Shown: piece by piece, positions 46,521 through 57,758 of the stretch | How the letters are laid out: the number at the start of each line of letters is the position of its first letter | Position numbering within the stretch: the stretch's first letter is position 1 | Source: Gymnopus androsaceus JB14 | Lineage: Eukaryota; Basidiomycota; Agaricomycetes; Agaricales; Omphalotaceae | NCBI GenBank assembly: GCA_009733575.1 | Contig: ML769477.1 | Location: 62,001-126,000 of the forward strand | Length of the DNA stretch: 64,000 nt | Direction of reading: 5' to 3' | The notes under the pieces: generated by a model | Seen by the model: the letters and a program-made list of their open reading frames with translations, nothing else | Database searches by the model: none | What the model was told of the DNA's origin: nothing | Position numbers and translations under genes: made by a program

Positions 46521-47198
46521 CATCAGCAAAACCTGGGTGTACAGCACTCATAGCACCCATAGCAGCCATAGCAAGGTAGCCCTCTGTCCAGAACTATGGA
46601 GTGCTATGGATTGCTATGGATTGCTATGGATTTCACGGGAATGCCATCTGTCAGGGTCTATTCAATTCAAAATATATTAGTATTTTGAATTGTTTTGTTG
46701 GCTCTTGGCGAGACAAAAACAGGATGAAAATAATCACGGAATCATATCATATTATTGTGGTCATTAGTAGTACAGTAGGACAATTAATACGGTAGTAGCA
46801 AAACTAGTAGAACGATTCCGAAACTAATATAACTATCTGTAAAATTAGAAGTAATGGCACTCATGCTGCCGAGGCATCAAACAGACATTGAAGGCTTGAA
46901 AGAGACTACTTACCGTGATGTCCAAACTAGAGCGGCTCAGGATTGCTGACTTGGAAGAAAAAAACAGAACTTGCCAAAGCTGCGATGGTGCATTGGTTCT
47001 TACTTATATAGTGTTCACAGGAGAAAATGACAGCTGTCAAACAGTGATGGCAGATGACAGCTTGCTCAAAGTTGTGGTGATCCCACAGGAGTTCATAGGA
47101 ACTCATAGGAGCTCATAGCACTCCATAGTTCTGTGGAGCACTATGGCTGCTATGATATGCTATGAGTTGCTATGACCTCCACCCAGGTTTTGCTGATG
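46521..47198 (-). mobile_element. CATCAG-family element with TATA box and splice donor, 678 bp
   Basis: The ends CATCAGCAAAACCTGGGTG and complement CATCAGCAAAACCTGGGTG are exact, flanked by CA (46519-46520, 47199-47200). CATAGC/CTATGG word arrays lie next to both ends. On the minus strand the order from the right end is terminal repeat, words, GACAGCTGTC palindrome, TATA box (complement of 47003-47010), and after about 90 bp a GTAAGT donor (complement of 46908-46913). I read it as an internally deleted element that keeps the promoter and first exon of a transposase gene. Confidence 0.85.
47003..47010 (-). promoter_or_regulatory. Conserved TATA box inside the CATCAG element
   Basis: TATATAAG on the minus strand, in the context CACTATATAAG that is shared with the copy at 1-420. 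It is followed by ATGCAYCATCGCARC in both copies. Confidence 0.55.
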
Positions 47199-47794
47199 CA
47201 CCATGAACTGGCACTGATTTAAACTGTGCATCAGTGCAGCCTTCAGCAGTGCACTTTCTAGTGCAATCCAATGCAATTCACAGTTTATTTGCAGTTCATT
47301 GAATTGGACCTTAAAACCCTAGTTTCAACAAACTTGGATTTTTTTTCTTTCTCCCTTTGTTACAATGTACTAGTTGCTGTAGGTTTCATCTTCATACAGG
47401 GCTGTTTTCCAAAGCTGATTGCCAGTGTGCCATAATTTTCCAGAAATGTAGAAGCATTTGTGAAATGGAGGCAGAGAGCAGGAAATCAAGACAAGTAGCA
47501 AAACATTGGGACTGAGAGGGGGAACTTGAAGTGCAACCTTGTCAAATACTGCTTGTCACTTATTATTACATAATATTAACTGCTGTGGTGTGCCTATTGT
47601 TGAGATTATATAAAAATAATGAATATAAAATTTCTATTATCAATGCATGGTTACACAACATGGAAACTTGATTGAATAGCTCTCTGGAGGTCTCTGGAGG
47701 TTTATATTAGTCTCTGGAATAGGTAACCTTGCTCCAGCTGCTCCAAAGCTACAGGTGCTCTGGAGATCTCTGGAGACCACCCATTTTGCTGATG

Positions 47795-48958
47795 TGGTCC
47801 ATATTGATCATTGCTGAAAACCACCTATGCATCAGAGATCAATACCTCGGACGCCCCAACAGTCTGTTGTAAGTAATTACAAGGCCCTACCACAAAAATA
47901 GACTCCATAGTGCTCAAAAGTTGCATACTTACTACCAACTTACTACTGAAAAGTATTTATGCACTTACACGTATGGCAGAAAGCAAGCCAAAAAAAAATA
48001 TAGTCTATCTAGGTAGAAAGTTCACTCCAAGCAACTATTTATTTGACTGAAATGATGGTGCAAAATAGGAAGAAACGCGCCCAAATTGTGCCCAAAACAC
48101 ACAATGTGCCTGCTAAGCACCCAGATGTGTCAAGCATAATGACCGTCTTTGACCTTTTCGGTTCTAAAATATCTACATGGTAGTAAGCACAATTGTGTCA
48201 GCTTTCCTTATTGGGCTCTGCCAGAGCCCGATTTGGCTCTCATTCCAGGCATCACTTGACAGCAGCTTCACGGATACTCATTGATCTCTTGATCTCCATT
48301 AATGGCAGATCATCCTACTGCGTCAACGCTCATGATGCAAATAACTCAAATTCGTTTCCAAGTTCAATCCCAGTCTACCTATCCAATGTGGCAGGTGGGC
48401 GGTGATTTAACACACCCTCTGCTTCTTGCTGGTTCCGTTTGAGGAGCGCTGTCTCAATATCAATATGCAGATCTATGCAAATGCAACATCTCCCAGTATT
48501 TCTCTCGATTCGGATACGAGGTCTAGTGAGTCCGACAGCCGACTGATGTATGGTACAAGTGATTTAGCCTACCCAGTTGCACCTCTTCTCGGGAGACAGC
48601 TGCACGAGCATCAAGACGGCGATTCATCGTCTTGCTGGCCGTCTTTCTTTTTCTTCCTTTGCCACCCTACCACCCTTGGTGAATATATAATGCTTCCGAG
48701 TAGTATGAAACGTTCCGAAATTGTGCTCCCACTTTTTGGGATAACATTCATCTACTCTTGAGATCTCGGAATTAGAGTGTCGACTGTCGACGTCAAAGTC
48801 GCGTCCGCAAGTGAGATAGAAGGTAATCTTAAAAGTAACGTACTGACGCTCTAGTAAAAATCAACGGGAGGCCATCACCAAACTGAAAGCCAGCGCCGCC
48901 TTTTAGTAACCTTTCTCGCTTCAACTTCCCTGCTTCCTTCCCCTCTGCTGGTCTTGGG
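47795..48958. other. Intergenic, nothing recognised
   Basis: Leads into the 5' flank of the second 7-helix gene. Plus-strand frames at 48193-48761 show no known family. Confidence 0.45.
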
Positions 48959-50620
48959 ATGACATTCTCTGTGCGCCAAGCCCAAATTATTGGGCTTTTC
49001 GTCGAAGCTCTTCTTTATGGAATGCACTTTATTACCTTCGGAGTCTGCCTAAGATGTCTTCTCTGGGACTCCAACGGTGCTGTCTTGGCAAGTACGCAGG
49101 TCAAACGAGGATTACTGGTCCTGTCATTGGCATTGTTCATTATCGCCACACTCGATATTGCGTTAGCAGTCGTGAATGATTATGACGGTCTAGTTTCGCC
49201 TGGAGGTCAAGACACCCTCAATACTCCAAACTGGCTTACGGTTTCAAGGGTGAATTCTCCGTTCTCGGATTATGGAAGAGTGCTCACCAAACTCCTCCAC
49301 CCACTCATAGACCGTCCTTCTAGGAATTCAAAATCTTATTGGAGACTCGATCTGGGTAAGTGCGCCTCGCTTTACTATCGATACGTTATAATGGCATGAA
49401 ATTGCAGGTTTATCGATGCTGGATTATCTATAACAGACACTGGTTGGTCATAGCTTTCCCGTCCATGCTCATCTTTGCAGTGCTTGGACTTTCATTTGCA
49501 ATTGCTGGACTGGAACCAGAAACAGTCCCGGGTCCTTTACCCAAAGCCGGAAGGACAACTTGTTGATCACAATCGCATACTGTATCTCATTCGTATCAAG
49601 TCTTCTAACCACAGGTGCGCAGGTTCCGCTTCGATCAATACTCCCGCTGCAAACTTATTTTTCTCTGACATTTGAAGTCTTGATTGTACATCGTTTATGG
49701 AGAGTGGAGCGAGACCTTCACGGGCGGGCCTCGAAGGGGTTGACCTCAGTTGATACTCCGCAGAATCTGCGTGATTCTCAACGCCAAGGTAGAAGCCGTC
49801 TCGGACAAATGATGATACTGGTCATCGAATCTGGAATCATGTTCACCACCACGGAGTTTTATAGTATGATGGCTTTTGCTTTGAAAAGCAACGTGTGTTA
49901 CATTGCTATCTATACGGCGAGTACAGATCATTCAATCTGATTTACACTGAACGAATCTTCCAACAGGACATCCAAGTCATACCCATCGCTTTCAACCTGA
50001 TTGTGATCCGTTCACACATGGCAAAGGATAAGGATTTTGAAGAGGAAATGTCGCGCAGTTGGGCCGTGGCAGCTCCTCCTAACGTTGAAAGTTTGTGGAG
50101 CTCCGAAGAGGACAGTAATGGCATGCTGCGTTTGCCCTCTCAGGGCTCTAGCGCTCTTCTCCTTCAACACACTCCCAGCCCTTCCACGCCGAATGACTCG
50201 CTCGTGCATTCAATGGATTTATAGCGCTGCCCTTCTCAAGTCCCTCAATCCACGAACGTCTGAACTTCTTTAGATTAGGAGAAATGAAATTTCTCCAAGT
50301 CATATCACCTCTTTATCTACATTATAGTCATATAATGGCACCTCTATACGATGATGTTCCTTGCTGATTTTGGGAGCTGTGGTTTCTCCGTGGTCTTCGT
50401 TCTTGGTCGTTTTCATCTTCCTTCCCCAGATTTTCTTTTCCTTTCGCTCGCTATTCCTATTCCGTTTGCTAGTGCAGCTCTAGTTCCTTTCAAGCAAAGG
50501 ATATATGTATGTATTCTTGTATTCGTCTCTCGAACTCGGACATGAATTTCTATTTGAATAGGGTAAAGAAGACGATCGTACTAGCTCCGATCTGGATAAT
50601 TTCTCTAAAAGGCTGATGGC
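48900..50620 (+). repeat. Segmental duplication, copy 2 (inverted relative to 3.7-5.5 kb)
   Basis: Matches 3720-5500 in opposite orientation, including flanks (for example AGTATGATTCTGG-type 3' sequence around 50280-50620 corresponds to 3720-4080). Confidence 0.7.
48959..50224 (+). pseudogene. Seven-transmembrane fungal membrane protein, copy 2, one-base deletion
   Basis: Exons correspond one to one with the copy at 4162-5426: 48959-49249, 49311-49355, 49408-49614, 49678-49916, 49967-50224. Exon 3 is 207 nt instead of 208. ACTTGTTG near 49558-49565 replaces ACTTTGTTA, which throws the frame off after KAGRTT and gives an immediate TGA. The donor of intron 4 has changed from GT to GC (GCGAGT at 49917). 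All other exons remain open, and the C-terminal tail is four residues longer than in copy 1. It is probably a recent pseudogene, unless the missing base is an assembly error. Confidence 0.75.
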
Positions 50621-50639
50621 GAAAGATGTAAAGCTGTCC

Positions 50640-52235
50640 GCGTGGCTTTGGCGTTGCTCAGTACTCATCGTCTTGTTTGACTGGTACCCTCAGTTCTGGA
50701 GATCGTGTATTTCGTTTTGCCCAGGAAAAGGATGCAGAAGATAGATCCAATCTACAGTGCTTGGTGCGTCTTGGACTCTTGGTGCGTTGTTTTTCCTTCC
50801 TGATTTTATACACTAAATAATCATATCCGGGCTGGTCATTTCTTGTCTGGATTCCCGAATACACAAAGGCGACTCATAAATTTAAGTAATTCGAACGATT
50901 ATTATTTGCGGATGAGGATCTTCTGCGATGCACCGGTCATTGTCCACGATTTCAGTTTTCTCTGACTCGTTCCACATCCGAGTCGTGATTATTTCGATGT
51001 ATGTACCGTAGCCACGATAGAAAAATGATATTTTTGGCATGAACACGAAAAGATACGCATTAAAACCACGAAAAAACGGTTCTTTGCCTTCGGTCTAGTA
51101 CTTCATCTGTTTAAAAAATTACCATCACGAACTCCCAGAACCCTTCAACAGTGAAACTTTGAAACGGCCCAAGGAGCTGGTTCGATCATGAACTGTACGC
51201 AATAAAGAAAAAGGAATCATGTTAGTGAATGAATGAGCGGTTTAAAGTGGGAAGTAAGGTGCTATAGGGTGTACCTTACTCGGCCAGCCCACTACTCGTA
51301 GAATACAGGTTTTAATATGTGTGGGGGTGCTACCTAGTGAATCATAATTTGTTGCCCCCCAAAAACAGCTGGGCAGCGGAGTCGCCCACGTCCATTTTAA
51401 GTTCCGGATCGGCAGTACAGATTGATGCCGCTCACTGAACAGCAGTATAAATCGACCAAAGCGTGTTCTACTGACGTTTCCCAATACTACATTTCGTATG
51501 AGCCACAGAAATCACCATGAATCACCTTCAGTCTCCCTCCCTGAACCGAGTGGCCGAGTTACCTCTATTTTGCAACTTTGAACTCCCCGCCGGAAATTAC
51601 ATGTAGTTCAACTGAAAATGGACGTGCAGCCTTCACCAAGGGTTCGAAATTTTGTAGGACCCATTGCCATCATATGAGATACTACGTTCAGTAGGAACTC
51701 TTCCTTATCATATTAAGAAATAACTCAAATGACCTTAAGTGGCTGATTAACCTTAGTACACCCTATAGTAAACTTGGGATGCAAAAATGAATACAACAAA
51801 AAAAAAAATCTTCCTCCTTGTGGTAACCCGTCTCCTCTCCAAATCTCCCCGTAGACCCCCGCATTCAAGCGGAAAAAGAACCAGATTGAGGAAAATGCAA
51901 CCCACCTTGACAGCTGTATGCACAGTCGCTAGTTGGTCGCAAATGTCCTTGCTGCAAGTCCAAAAATGAACATTGCTATATCAACTAACTTTTCTTGGAT
52001 ATGCGGAACAAGCTTGTAGTGCAGTATGCAGGGGATGTAGCAAAGGAGGACAGCGGAGGGAAACGGAAAAAGACGGGGATGCGGGACGTTCATGTATCCC
52101 CCCTTCCATTGCCACTCGGGGTTCGGGGAGGGAGATAAAGGGAGAGAGTAAATTGCATTATCAAGTGTGGTCATTCAAACATAATCCACCTCCTAATCAT
52201 ACAGCATACTAGTACATATACAACGAGAGTATTAT
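50640..52235. other. Intergenic, nothing recognised
   Basis: No gene-like frame and no element ends over about 1.6 kb. Its base composition is gene-like rather than repeat-like. Confidence 0.5.
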
Positions 52236-53427
52236 TCAAGACAGAACACCCAATTGCCGGAACCACTTATGCAAGGTTTCTCCCTGAATCCTCCACACAT
52301 CCTCACCCAACTCTGCCAGTCGTTCCATATAACCCACAAACAACTGATCATACGACGCTATAAAATCGAGATCTTTGGCTCCTTCATCAAGGAGGAAACG
52401 ACCTTGCCCATTCGCTCCACCAAACGAGATCTCATACCACAAAAGTCTGAATCGGAAGAGGTAGTTTTCCTTCTTCAGCCAGTTATCACCAATTCCGACA
52501 CCTTTGGCTATGGCATAAAATGTTCCCCGTTTTGTGTGCATCCTAACGAGGCTTGACAAGCTCCAAGTGTGCGGAGATCTGGTCAAGCATGTACAAAATA
52601 GTAGCTGTAACATAGCCTTCTGGATGTGATAGCTTGATGACAATTGTACCATCGGACGCTACACTTTGCAAGGAAACAATAATCTGCGAAAGCAAGAGGC
52701 GTTGGGCTTCCCAACGCCCAGGAGGTGGTTCATGATTGGGCGTAACATAGTTTCGGAGTGAATGTCCATCAAGAATGACAAGATCGTATGTTGAGTTTAG
52801 GATGGACTGAGGAAGATTGTTAAGACGGACGTTGTGGAGGTATAAAGCGAATTCCTCATTGAAGAGGTTGTAAAACCCCAAATCGCCGAAATGAGCTTTA
52901 AATCGCTTTCGCAGATGCTTCTCGAGTAGATATGCATGACCACCTTGACCGACAGGCAAAGAGATGCCTTTACCAGTCGCGTCAGCATTGCGAGAGAGGA
53001 TGTAGGAGGTGAAGCCCCCCGGACAGAAACTATAATGGATTTGGGATATACTCATTGAGCGAAAGCAGACTTATGCGACGTACCCAAGATCGAGGAACGT
53101 AAATTGTCCGGACGTAGGCACGATTGCCGCATGCAAATCCAATTCTTTGAAAATGACCTTCATATTCTGGAACCATGTCTTCGCAAGCTTGGCATCCGGT
53201 GAGTCAGCCATTTCTCGCTGCTTCAAAAAGTGGGTATCGAGCTTGTTGTTCCCCCATCCCTACACAGATTCTAATTGTAAGCATTTCATGAGGCAAATTT
53301 TCGATCTACTAACGACTTTGCGCAACTCTCGTAGCTCTGTGAGGTATATTCCTCCAGGTTGGCCAATTAAAGCGTCTGCGAAAGTTTCAGCAACTTCAAG
53401 ATTAGGACTGAGAAGAGGGTCTTCCAT
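52236..53427 (-). CDS. FtsJ/RrmJ-fold SAM-dependent methyltransferase, one frameshift
   Basis: Exon 1 is 53427-53314 (MEDPLLSPNLEVAETFADAL...), exon 2 53259-53084 (GWGNNKLDTHFLKQREMAD...), exon 3 from 53029. SAM-binding motif I is FTFLDLG-FCPGGFTSYIL. Then come GKGISLPVGQGGH, the acidic position in LVILDGHSLRNY, the conserved Lys in DGTIVIKLSHPEGY, and a C-terminal part (RGTFYAIAKGVG, LLWYEISFGG) ending at 52236. The fold is that of ribose 2'-O-methyltransferases of rRNA and mRNA caps; this Agaricomycete subgroup has no assigned substrate. After LELVKPR a TAG appears because of one extra base (AA at 52545-52546 on the plus strand). Removing it gives KPRRMHTKRGTFYAI, as expected. About 360 residues if corrected. 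Confidence 0.75.
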
Positions 53428-54016
53428 GGTAGACTGCTGTGGGGGTAGGCAAAGAAGATTGGGCGTTCACCTGAACTTGTGGGCGCCGTACACGTGTGGA
53501 AAGGTGTAGAACGGAAACCTAATTTAGACGCACACAGAAGTCCATGAAGATGGATAATCATTCACACTTTGTTTTAGTACATCGACCGACCTACGAGGTA
53601 TCTCGACGAAATCGGTTTAATCCAACCACTTCCTCCGACACCACATCTCTTAAACAGTACCATCAAGTGAAAGTATGACAATCCCGTATTTATCTAGACA
53701 GTGAATTTCATTAGCAGGTGTAAGAAGAGCGAAGCAAAAGGTCCACTAACTAGAGATATATATTTGCTTCTCTTACGTCGCTGGCTTTGTACGCGTAGCG
53801 TAGAGGTCGACATTCGACTAACAGAAAACAATTGGATCTATACATCCAATAGAGCCTTGCGGCTCGCAGATGAGCTCCTCCCAACCTCCCTCCTAACTAT
53901 CCGTCCAGCTCCTAGTACCATCTGCACTCATTGACACCGACACATTTTCAATGCCAGATCCTTTCTTGCAACCAACAAGGACGATGATAATGACCCAAAA
54001 CGCAAGCATCGTTGTT
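53428..54016. other. Intergenic, nothing recognised
   Basis: Upstream region of the methyltransferase gene; no coding signal. Confidence 0.45.
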
Positions 54017-54335
54017 CTAGCACTTCGGAGGAATAGCATCATTCAACGACAACGGGAAGCCTGTGCTGTCATCGTCCGCCTTGAGTATTTCGTTTTCCAC
54101 AAAGTCAATAAGCTTGTTACAGCCATAGTCAACTTATACGCGGGTTGCTTCGGTGCTTGCGAGGGTTTGACCCGTTCCAAATTCAACTGTACGGATATTT
54201 TCTCATAGATCTTGGACTTCGGACTGAACGGAAGTACCACTGTACCAGATGCAACGTTACACTTAAAGGCTTCGAACGCCTGGTAGTCGAGAGAGAACGC
54301 TGCTGAGTGTTGGCCGCCGGTAGATGAGGTAAAAT
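54017..54335 (-). CDS. Unrecognised coding-looking fragment
   Basis: Reads NFTSSTGGQHSAAFSLDYQA, then GTVVLPFSPKSKIYEKISVQ and LNLERVKPSQAPKQPAYKLT. After a one-base shift near 54118 it continues NKLIDFVENEILKADDD and ends IPPKC at 54017. Composition and lack of stops suggest a real exon or a recent pseudogene. The N-terminal part upstream was not found, and the family is unknown to me. Confidence 0.4.
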
Positions 54336-54639
54336 TAGGATCTAGCGGTCATCGTGGATGATATAAAGATGATAGAAATGGTGATAGAGGCGAGATTTGA
54401 GTTGGATGTCAGGGAGGAGAATATGGATAAGACAGACGGAAGGCTTGCGTAGTTGGGGGTCTTATCCATTTCTTTCGGTCTGAGTCCGCGGTGATACCAC
54501 GAATGCGTAGCCATAGAACACCCCGCGTGGCCTGACCAACAGTCTCGAAAGATGGCTCGAATCTTCGAGCGCAAAGTCCGATGTTCGTAGGTAGCATCAG
54601 CGTTACAACGCGATAAATCTCCCTCTCGGACGAGTCCAA

Positions 54640-55310
54640 TATGGTCATAGAAACACGTCCTCGGAGTCTCAACGCAACCGCTTCTACTGTTGCTCTTCCC
54701 CGGCAGAGGCCAAAGAACAAATGGACTGTAGAGCATGTAGTACTGCTAAAAGAAGCAGGCAGACGGTCGCAGTGGGCGCTTGCTGCAGGTGCGTTCGTGC
54801 CTGAGGACGAGCAAGTCGACGAACATTTGGGAGCAAAGGAGAATCAACGAGCATTGAAGCGATCGTGGAGGCTTTGTGCAAGCAGTAGATCCACCAATCC
54901 CTCGCCCTCAACTCAAGAGTAACAACGCCGTCATCTATTTGTTCGTCCACTTGTAGTGGATATAGTTGAGGGAGCTGGTCCACGCGAGCTTGGGCAAAGC
55001 GAGGTCGGCCTGGCAAATTAGTTAGTTGGTTAGGAGCGATTAAGAAAGAGTAAGAGTAGATGCACACTGTGTACCCAAAGTCAAACGATCAATAATCAAC
55101 GTCCGTGTACTCTTCTCCTCTGAGCGTGTTTGAAATTGTGTACTGGGCTTTAGAGTGTGCAAGGTTAAGTTCATCGAGGTGCCACTGAATGTGAATAGCT
55201 GCTTCTGAGTCGAGGTTGGGATTCAGGTTCGAGTTGGAAGTGAGCATGAGCTCGAGGTTGAGTGGAGTGAGGAATCGGATTCGAGTTTGGGGTATCGTGC
55301 CTGCCGGCTC
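54640..55310 (-). pseudogene. Second fragment copy of the 5' part of the large 25-30 kb gene
   Basis: The exon 1/exon 2 region of the large gene is recognisable. The stretch TLIID (complement of ATCAATAATCAACGTCCGTG at about 55090) is followed by intron-like DNA, then GRPRFAQAR and an acidic stretch corresponding to VESDGEDVAAL. Both the intron and untranslated flank are present, so it derives from DNA. Frames are broken. Confidence 0.6.
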
Positions 55311-55594
55311 CTTGTAGTGCTGCCGCGGTGCGGTTCATGAACCTTGTGAACCCGGTTCGAACCCGAAGCGCACCCAAGGTTCAGGTTCACTTGGCTGAAG
55401 ATTCGAGAACCGAACCTGGAGGTGCAGGTTCAGGTTCGCAAATTTTTGGAAGGTTCGCACCTGCACCGAACCTCCGAACCTCAGTTGTCTTAAACCATCA
55501 TTTTTCCTGCGTTTTGTATGAGAAGAGGGCCAAAGTGTAATATATCAACCTGCAAATCTATAGACAGTAAATTTTTGACTACAAATTAAAGGTA

Positions 55595-56131
55595 CAGAAG
55601 CAAACCCAGAAGCAAAAAATTCTAAGGAAATTGATATATTCAGGGCAGTTTTGCATGGTTTCTCTTGATTCTTTTTTTTCCATAGGTTGTGTAATATGCG
55701 AGGACTACGATCTGATTTTATCAGAATTTTTGAGGGCCTAAAAATGGCATCATAAATTAATTCATCTTTTGCTGCCAAAACCTGGCAAAAACCTAGAAGC
55801 AAAACTTTGGGCTAATTGGGCCTCTACATATCCGCATCCCTTCGGGATTGCTTGTAGCATGGCTTTGCATGCTCATAGAGTAGATTGAATCTATTGTATG
55901 CCCAAAAATACCACAGATTTCATGGTACAATTCATAATATTTCAAAAACTGAGAAAAATTGCATTTTTGGCATAGTGTTCATATATGATCATATTATAAT
56001 GGATTTATTATATCTAAGCTATGCTAGTCATGTCCAGAAACCCTTCTAGAGGTTGTATAAAAAAAACTGCATCCTAAAACACAATCTATATGACTCAAAT
56101 ATCAAATATTTTGCTTCTGGGTTTGCTTCTG
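55595..56131. mobile_element. CAGAAGC-family TA-type MITE, copy C
   Basis: Termini CAGAAGCAAACCCAGAAGC and exact complement, flanked by TA (55593-55594, 56132-56133). 537 bp. Same orientation as copy A. Confidence 0.85.
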
Positions 56132-56142
56132 TATTTATTATG

Positions 56143-56499
56143 TAGGGATCCGCACCGTACAAATATGGGCCGTAAAAACAGCAAAAAATCTCTTTATGGT
56201 ACGGTATACGGTACGGCTGCCAGCACCTGTATACCCGTATTTTTACGGTATACGGCACCTCAGATCTCAAGCCGGAGGGTCCCGGCCAATATCAATGATG
56301 CAAAAATCATTGATTTGACCATTTTGGGACCTATAGGCGTATGGCTGCCTGCAAAATTCTCACTGTACGGGTTACCCATATAGTAACCGTATAAATACGG
56401 CCATAAAAAGTGTCTGCGGACACTTCTTATGGTACGGTTACGGGTACCCATATACCCGTAACTGTAAGCCGTATCTTACAGTTACAGTGCAGATCCCTA
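56143..56499. mobile_element. hAT-like element with TACGGTATACGG words
   Basis: Ends TAGGGATCCGCACCGTA and complement TAGGGATCTGCACTGTA. The flanks TTATTATG (56135-56142 and 56500-56507) are identical 8-mers. The 357-bp body is an array of TACGGTATACGG / CCGTATACC words. Confidence 0.88.
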
Positions 56500-56941
56500 T
56501 TATTATGCTTGGGAAATTTTACCTAAGCCTTGATCCCTGACTTGTTCACTCTTACAGAGTCTTATCTTGACAATCACTTGGTTATTCTCTCTGCAAAACA
56601 GATGGTGGCACATTGTTGGAGTAAAATTCACAACATGTAACAAATTAAAAGCCACATACAAGTGATCCTGGGCCACAGTGCACAGTGATAAAAAATTTGG
56701 GTTCGAACCTGTTTGAACCTGCACCGAACCCTGAACCTAGGTTCAAGGTGCAGGTTCAAGAAATTGTGAACTGCACTGGGTTCAAGGTTCGGAAATTTCT
56801 GCCTGAACCTGCACCAAACCGCACCATGGCAGCACTAGCTCATTGCAAAAGCCACCGGAGTTGCAAAACGACCCTTCCCTTCACATTTTGCTGTATGTAT
56901 GTATCGGTAACATCAGAAAAAACTGTTTTGGGCCCAGGAGG

Positions 56942-57453
56942 CAGTGTTCTACCATAAGCCCTTAAATAATAATCTCAAAATATTTAGGGCTTAAGCCCAT
57001 TTAAGGCCTTAATTAAGCCTTAGGTTGATTTATTATTATTTTTAAACTGACCATGTCAAGCCAGTGCCACAGGAAATTAATGGAATTTTGTGTTATACAA
57101 AATACTTCTACATTATAATCTATAATTTATTCTTCATTATTGCCAATCTTGTTAGCACCATTGTCAGGTATAGCACCTTCAACAGCCCAGTGCAACACCA
57201 GTGTCTCCATAAACTGTGCACTTCATCAACTAAGTATCCTTCTGGATTATTGATTTATTATGGAAATATCAAGTAAAAGGTAGAAAAATAAGACTTTATT
57301 GAATATTCCTACATATTTCAATTTTGGCTTGGGACACAGCCACTTAAGCCTTTGTTAAGGCCTTAAGGGATCTGAGGAAAATCCTGAAGCCTTAACATAA
57401 GGCCTTAACTTAAGGCCTATGTACTTAAGGCTTAGACCTTTGGTAGAACACTG
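56942..57453. mobile_element. hAT-like element, CAGTGTTCTACC termini
   Basis: The termini CAGTGTTCTACC and GGTAGAACACTG are exact. CCAGGAGG is present on both sides (56934-56941, 57454-57461). AAGCCCTTAA / TTAAGGCTTA words occur in both arms. 512 bp, no transposase. Confidence 0.9.
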
Positions 57454-57758
57454 CCAGGAGGATCTAAGGTCACCTAGTCCTCTTAGGCAACCTGAGGCAT
57501 CCTAGTTGGCCCAGGAAAAAGGGTAAAACTTTGGACACCTCAGGTATCCTAGTCATCTTAGGTGTCCTGGGAAATCCTGGAATGTCCTGGGGCATCCTGG
57601 GGCATCCTGAGGCATCCTAGGATGGAGCTGTTATCCTAGGATGCCTCAGGATGCCCCAGGATGCCCCAGGACATCCCAGGATGACTAGGATACCTGAGGT
57701 GTCCAAAGTTTTACCCTTTTTCCTGGGCCAACTAGGATGCCTCAGGTTGCCTAAGAGG

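Larger units (their letters stand above)
46122..47321. mobile_element. hAT-like element, TAGGGTTTTAAGG termini
   Basis: Ends TAGGGTTTTAAGGTCCAATT and complement. The 8-bp flanks GTTTCATC (46114-46121) and GTTTCAAC (47322-47329) match 7 of 8. Subterminal words are CACTGGTT / GCACCAGTGCA, as in 35969-37087. A CATCAG element (46521-47198) lies inside. Confidence 0.85.
45845..47794. mobile_element. Outer CATCAG-family element, CTGGAG-word subfamily, containing two further elements
   Basis: The left end CATCAGCAAAATTTGTG and right end complement CATCAGCAAAATGGGTGG are flanked by TG on both sides (45843-45844, 47795-47796). The arms are arrays of CTCCAGAGAGCTCTGGAG words. A hAT-like element at 46122-47321 is inserted in it, so the element's own length is about 750 bp. 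Confidence 0.75.
55315..56837. mobile_element. hAT-like element with GGTTCGAACC words, host of two nested elements
   Basis: Ends TAGTGCTGCCGCGGTGCGGTT and complement TAGTGCTGCCATGGTGCGGTT. The flanks GCTCCTTG (55307-55314) and GCTCATTG (56838-56845) match 7 of 8. Subterminal arms are GGTTCGAACCTGCACCGAAC-type words. Elements at 55595-56131 and 56143-56499 are inserted in it. Confidence 0.8.

Noticed and set aside
48426..48761. 111-codon plus-strand frame as a gene upstream of 7-helix copy 2
   Set aside because: No family features, and no sign of conservation in the corresponding flank of copy 1.
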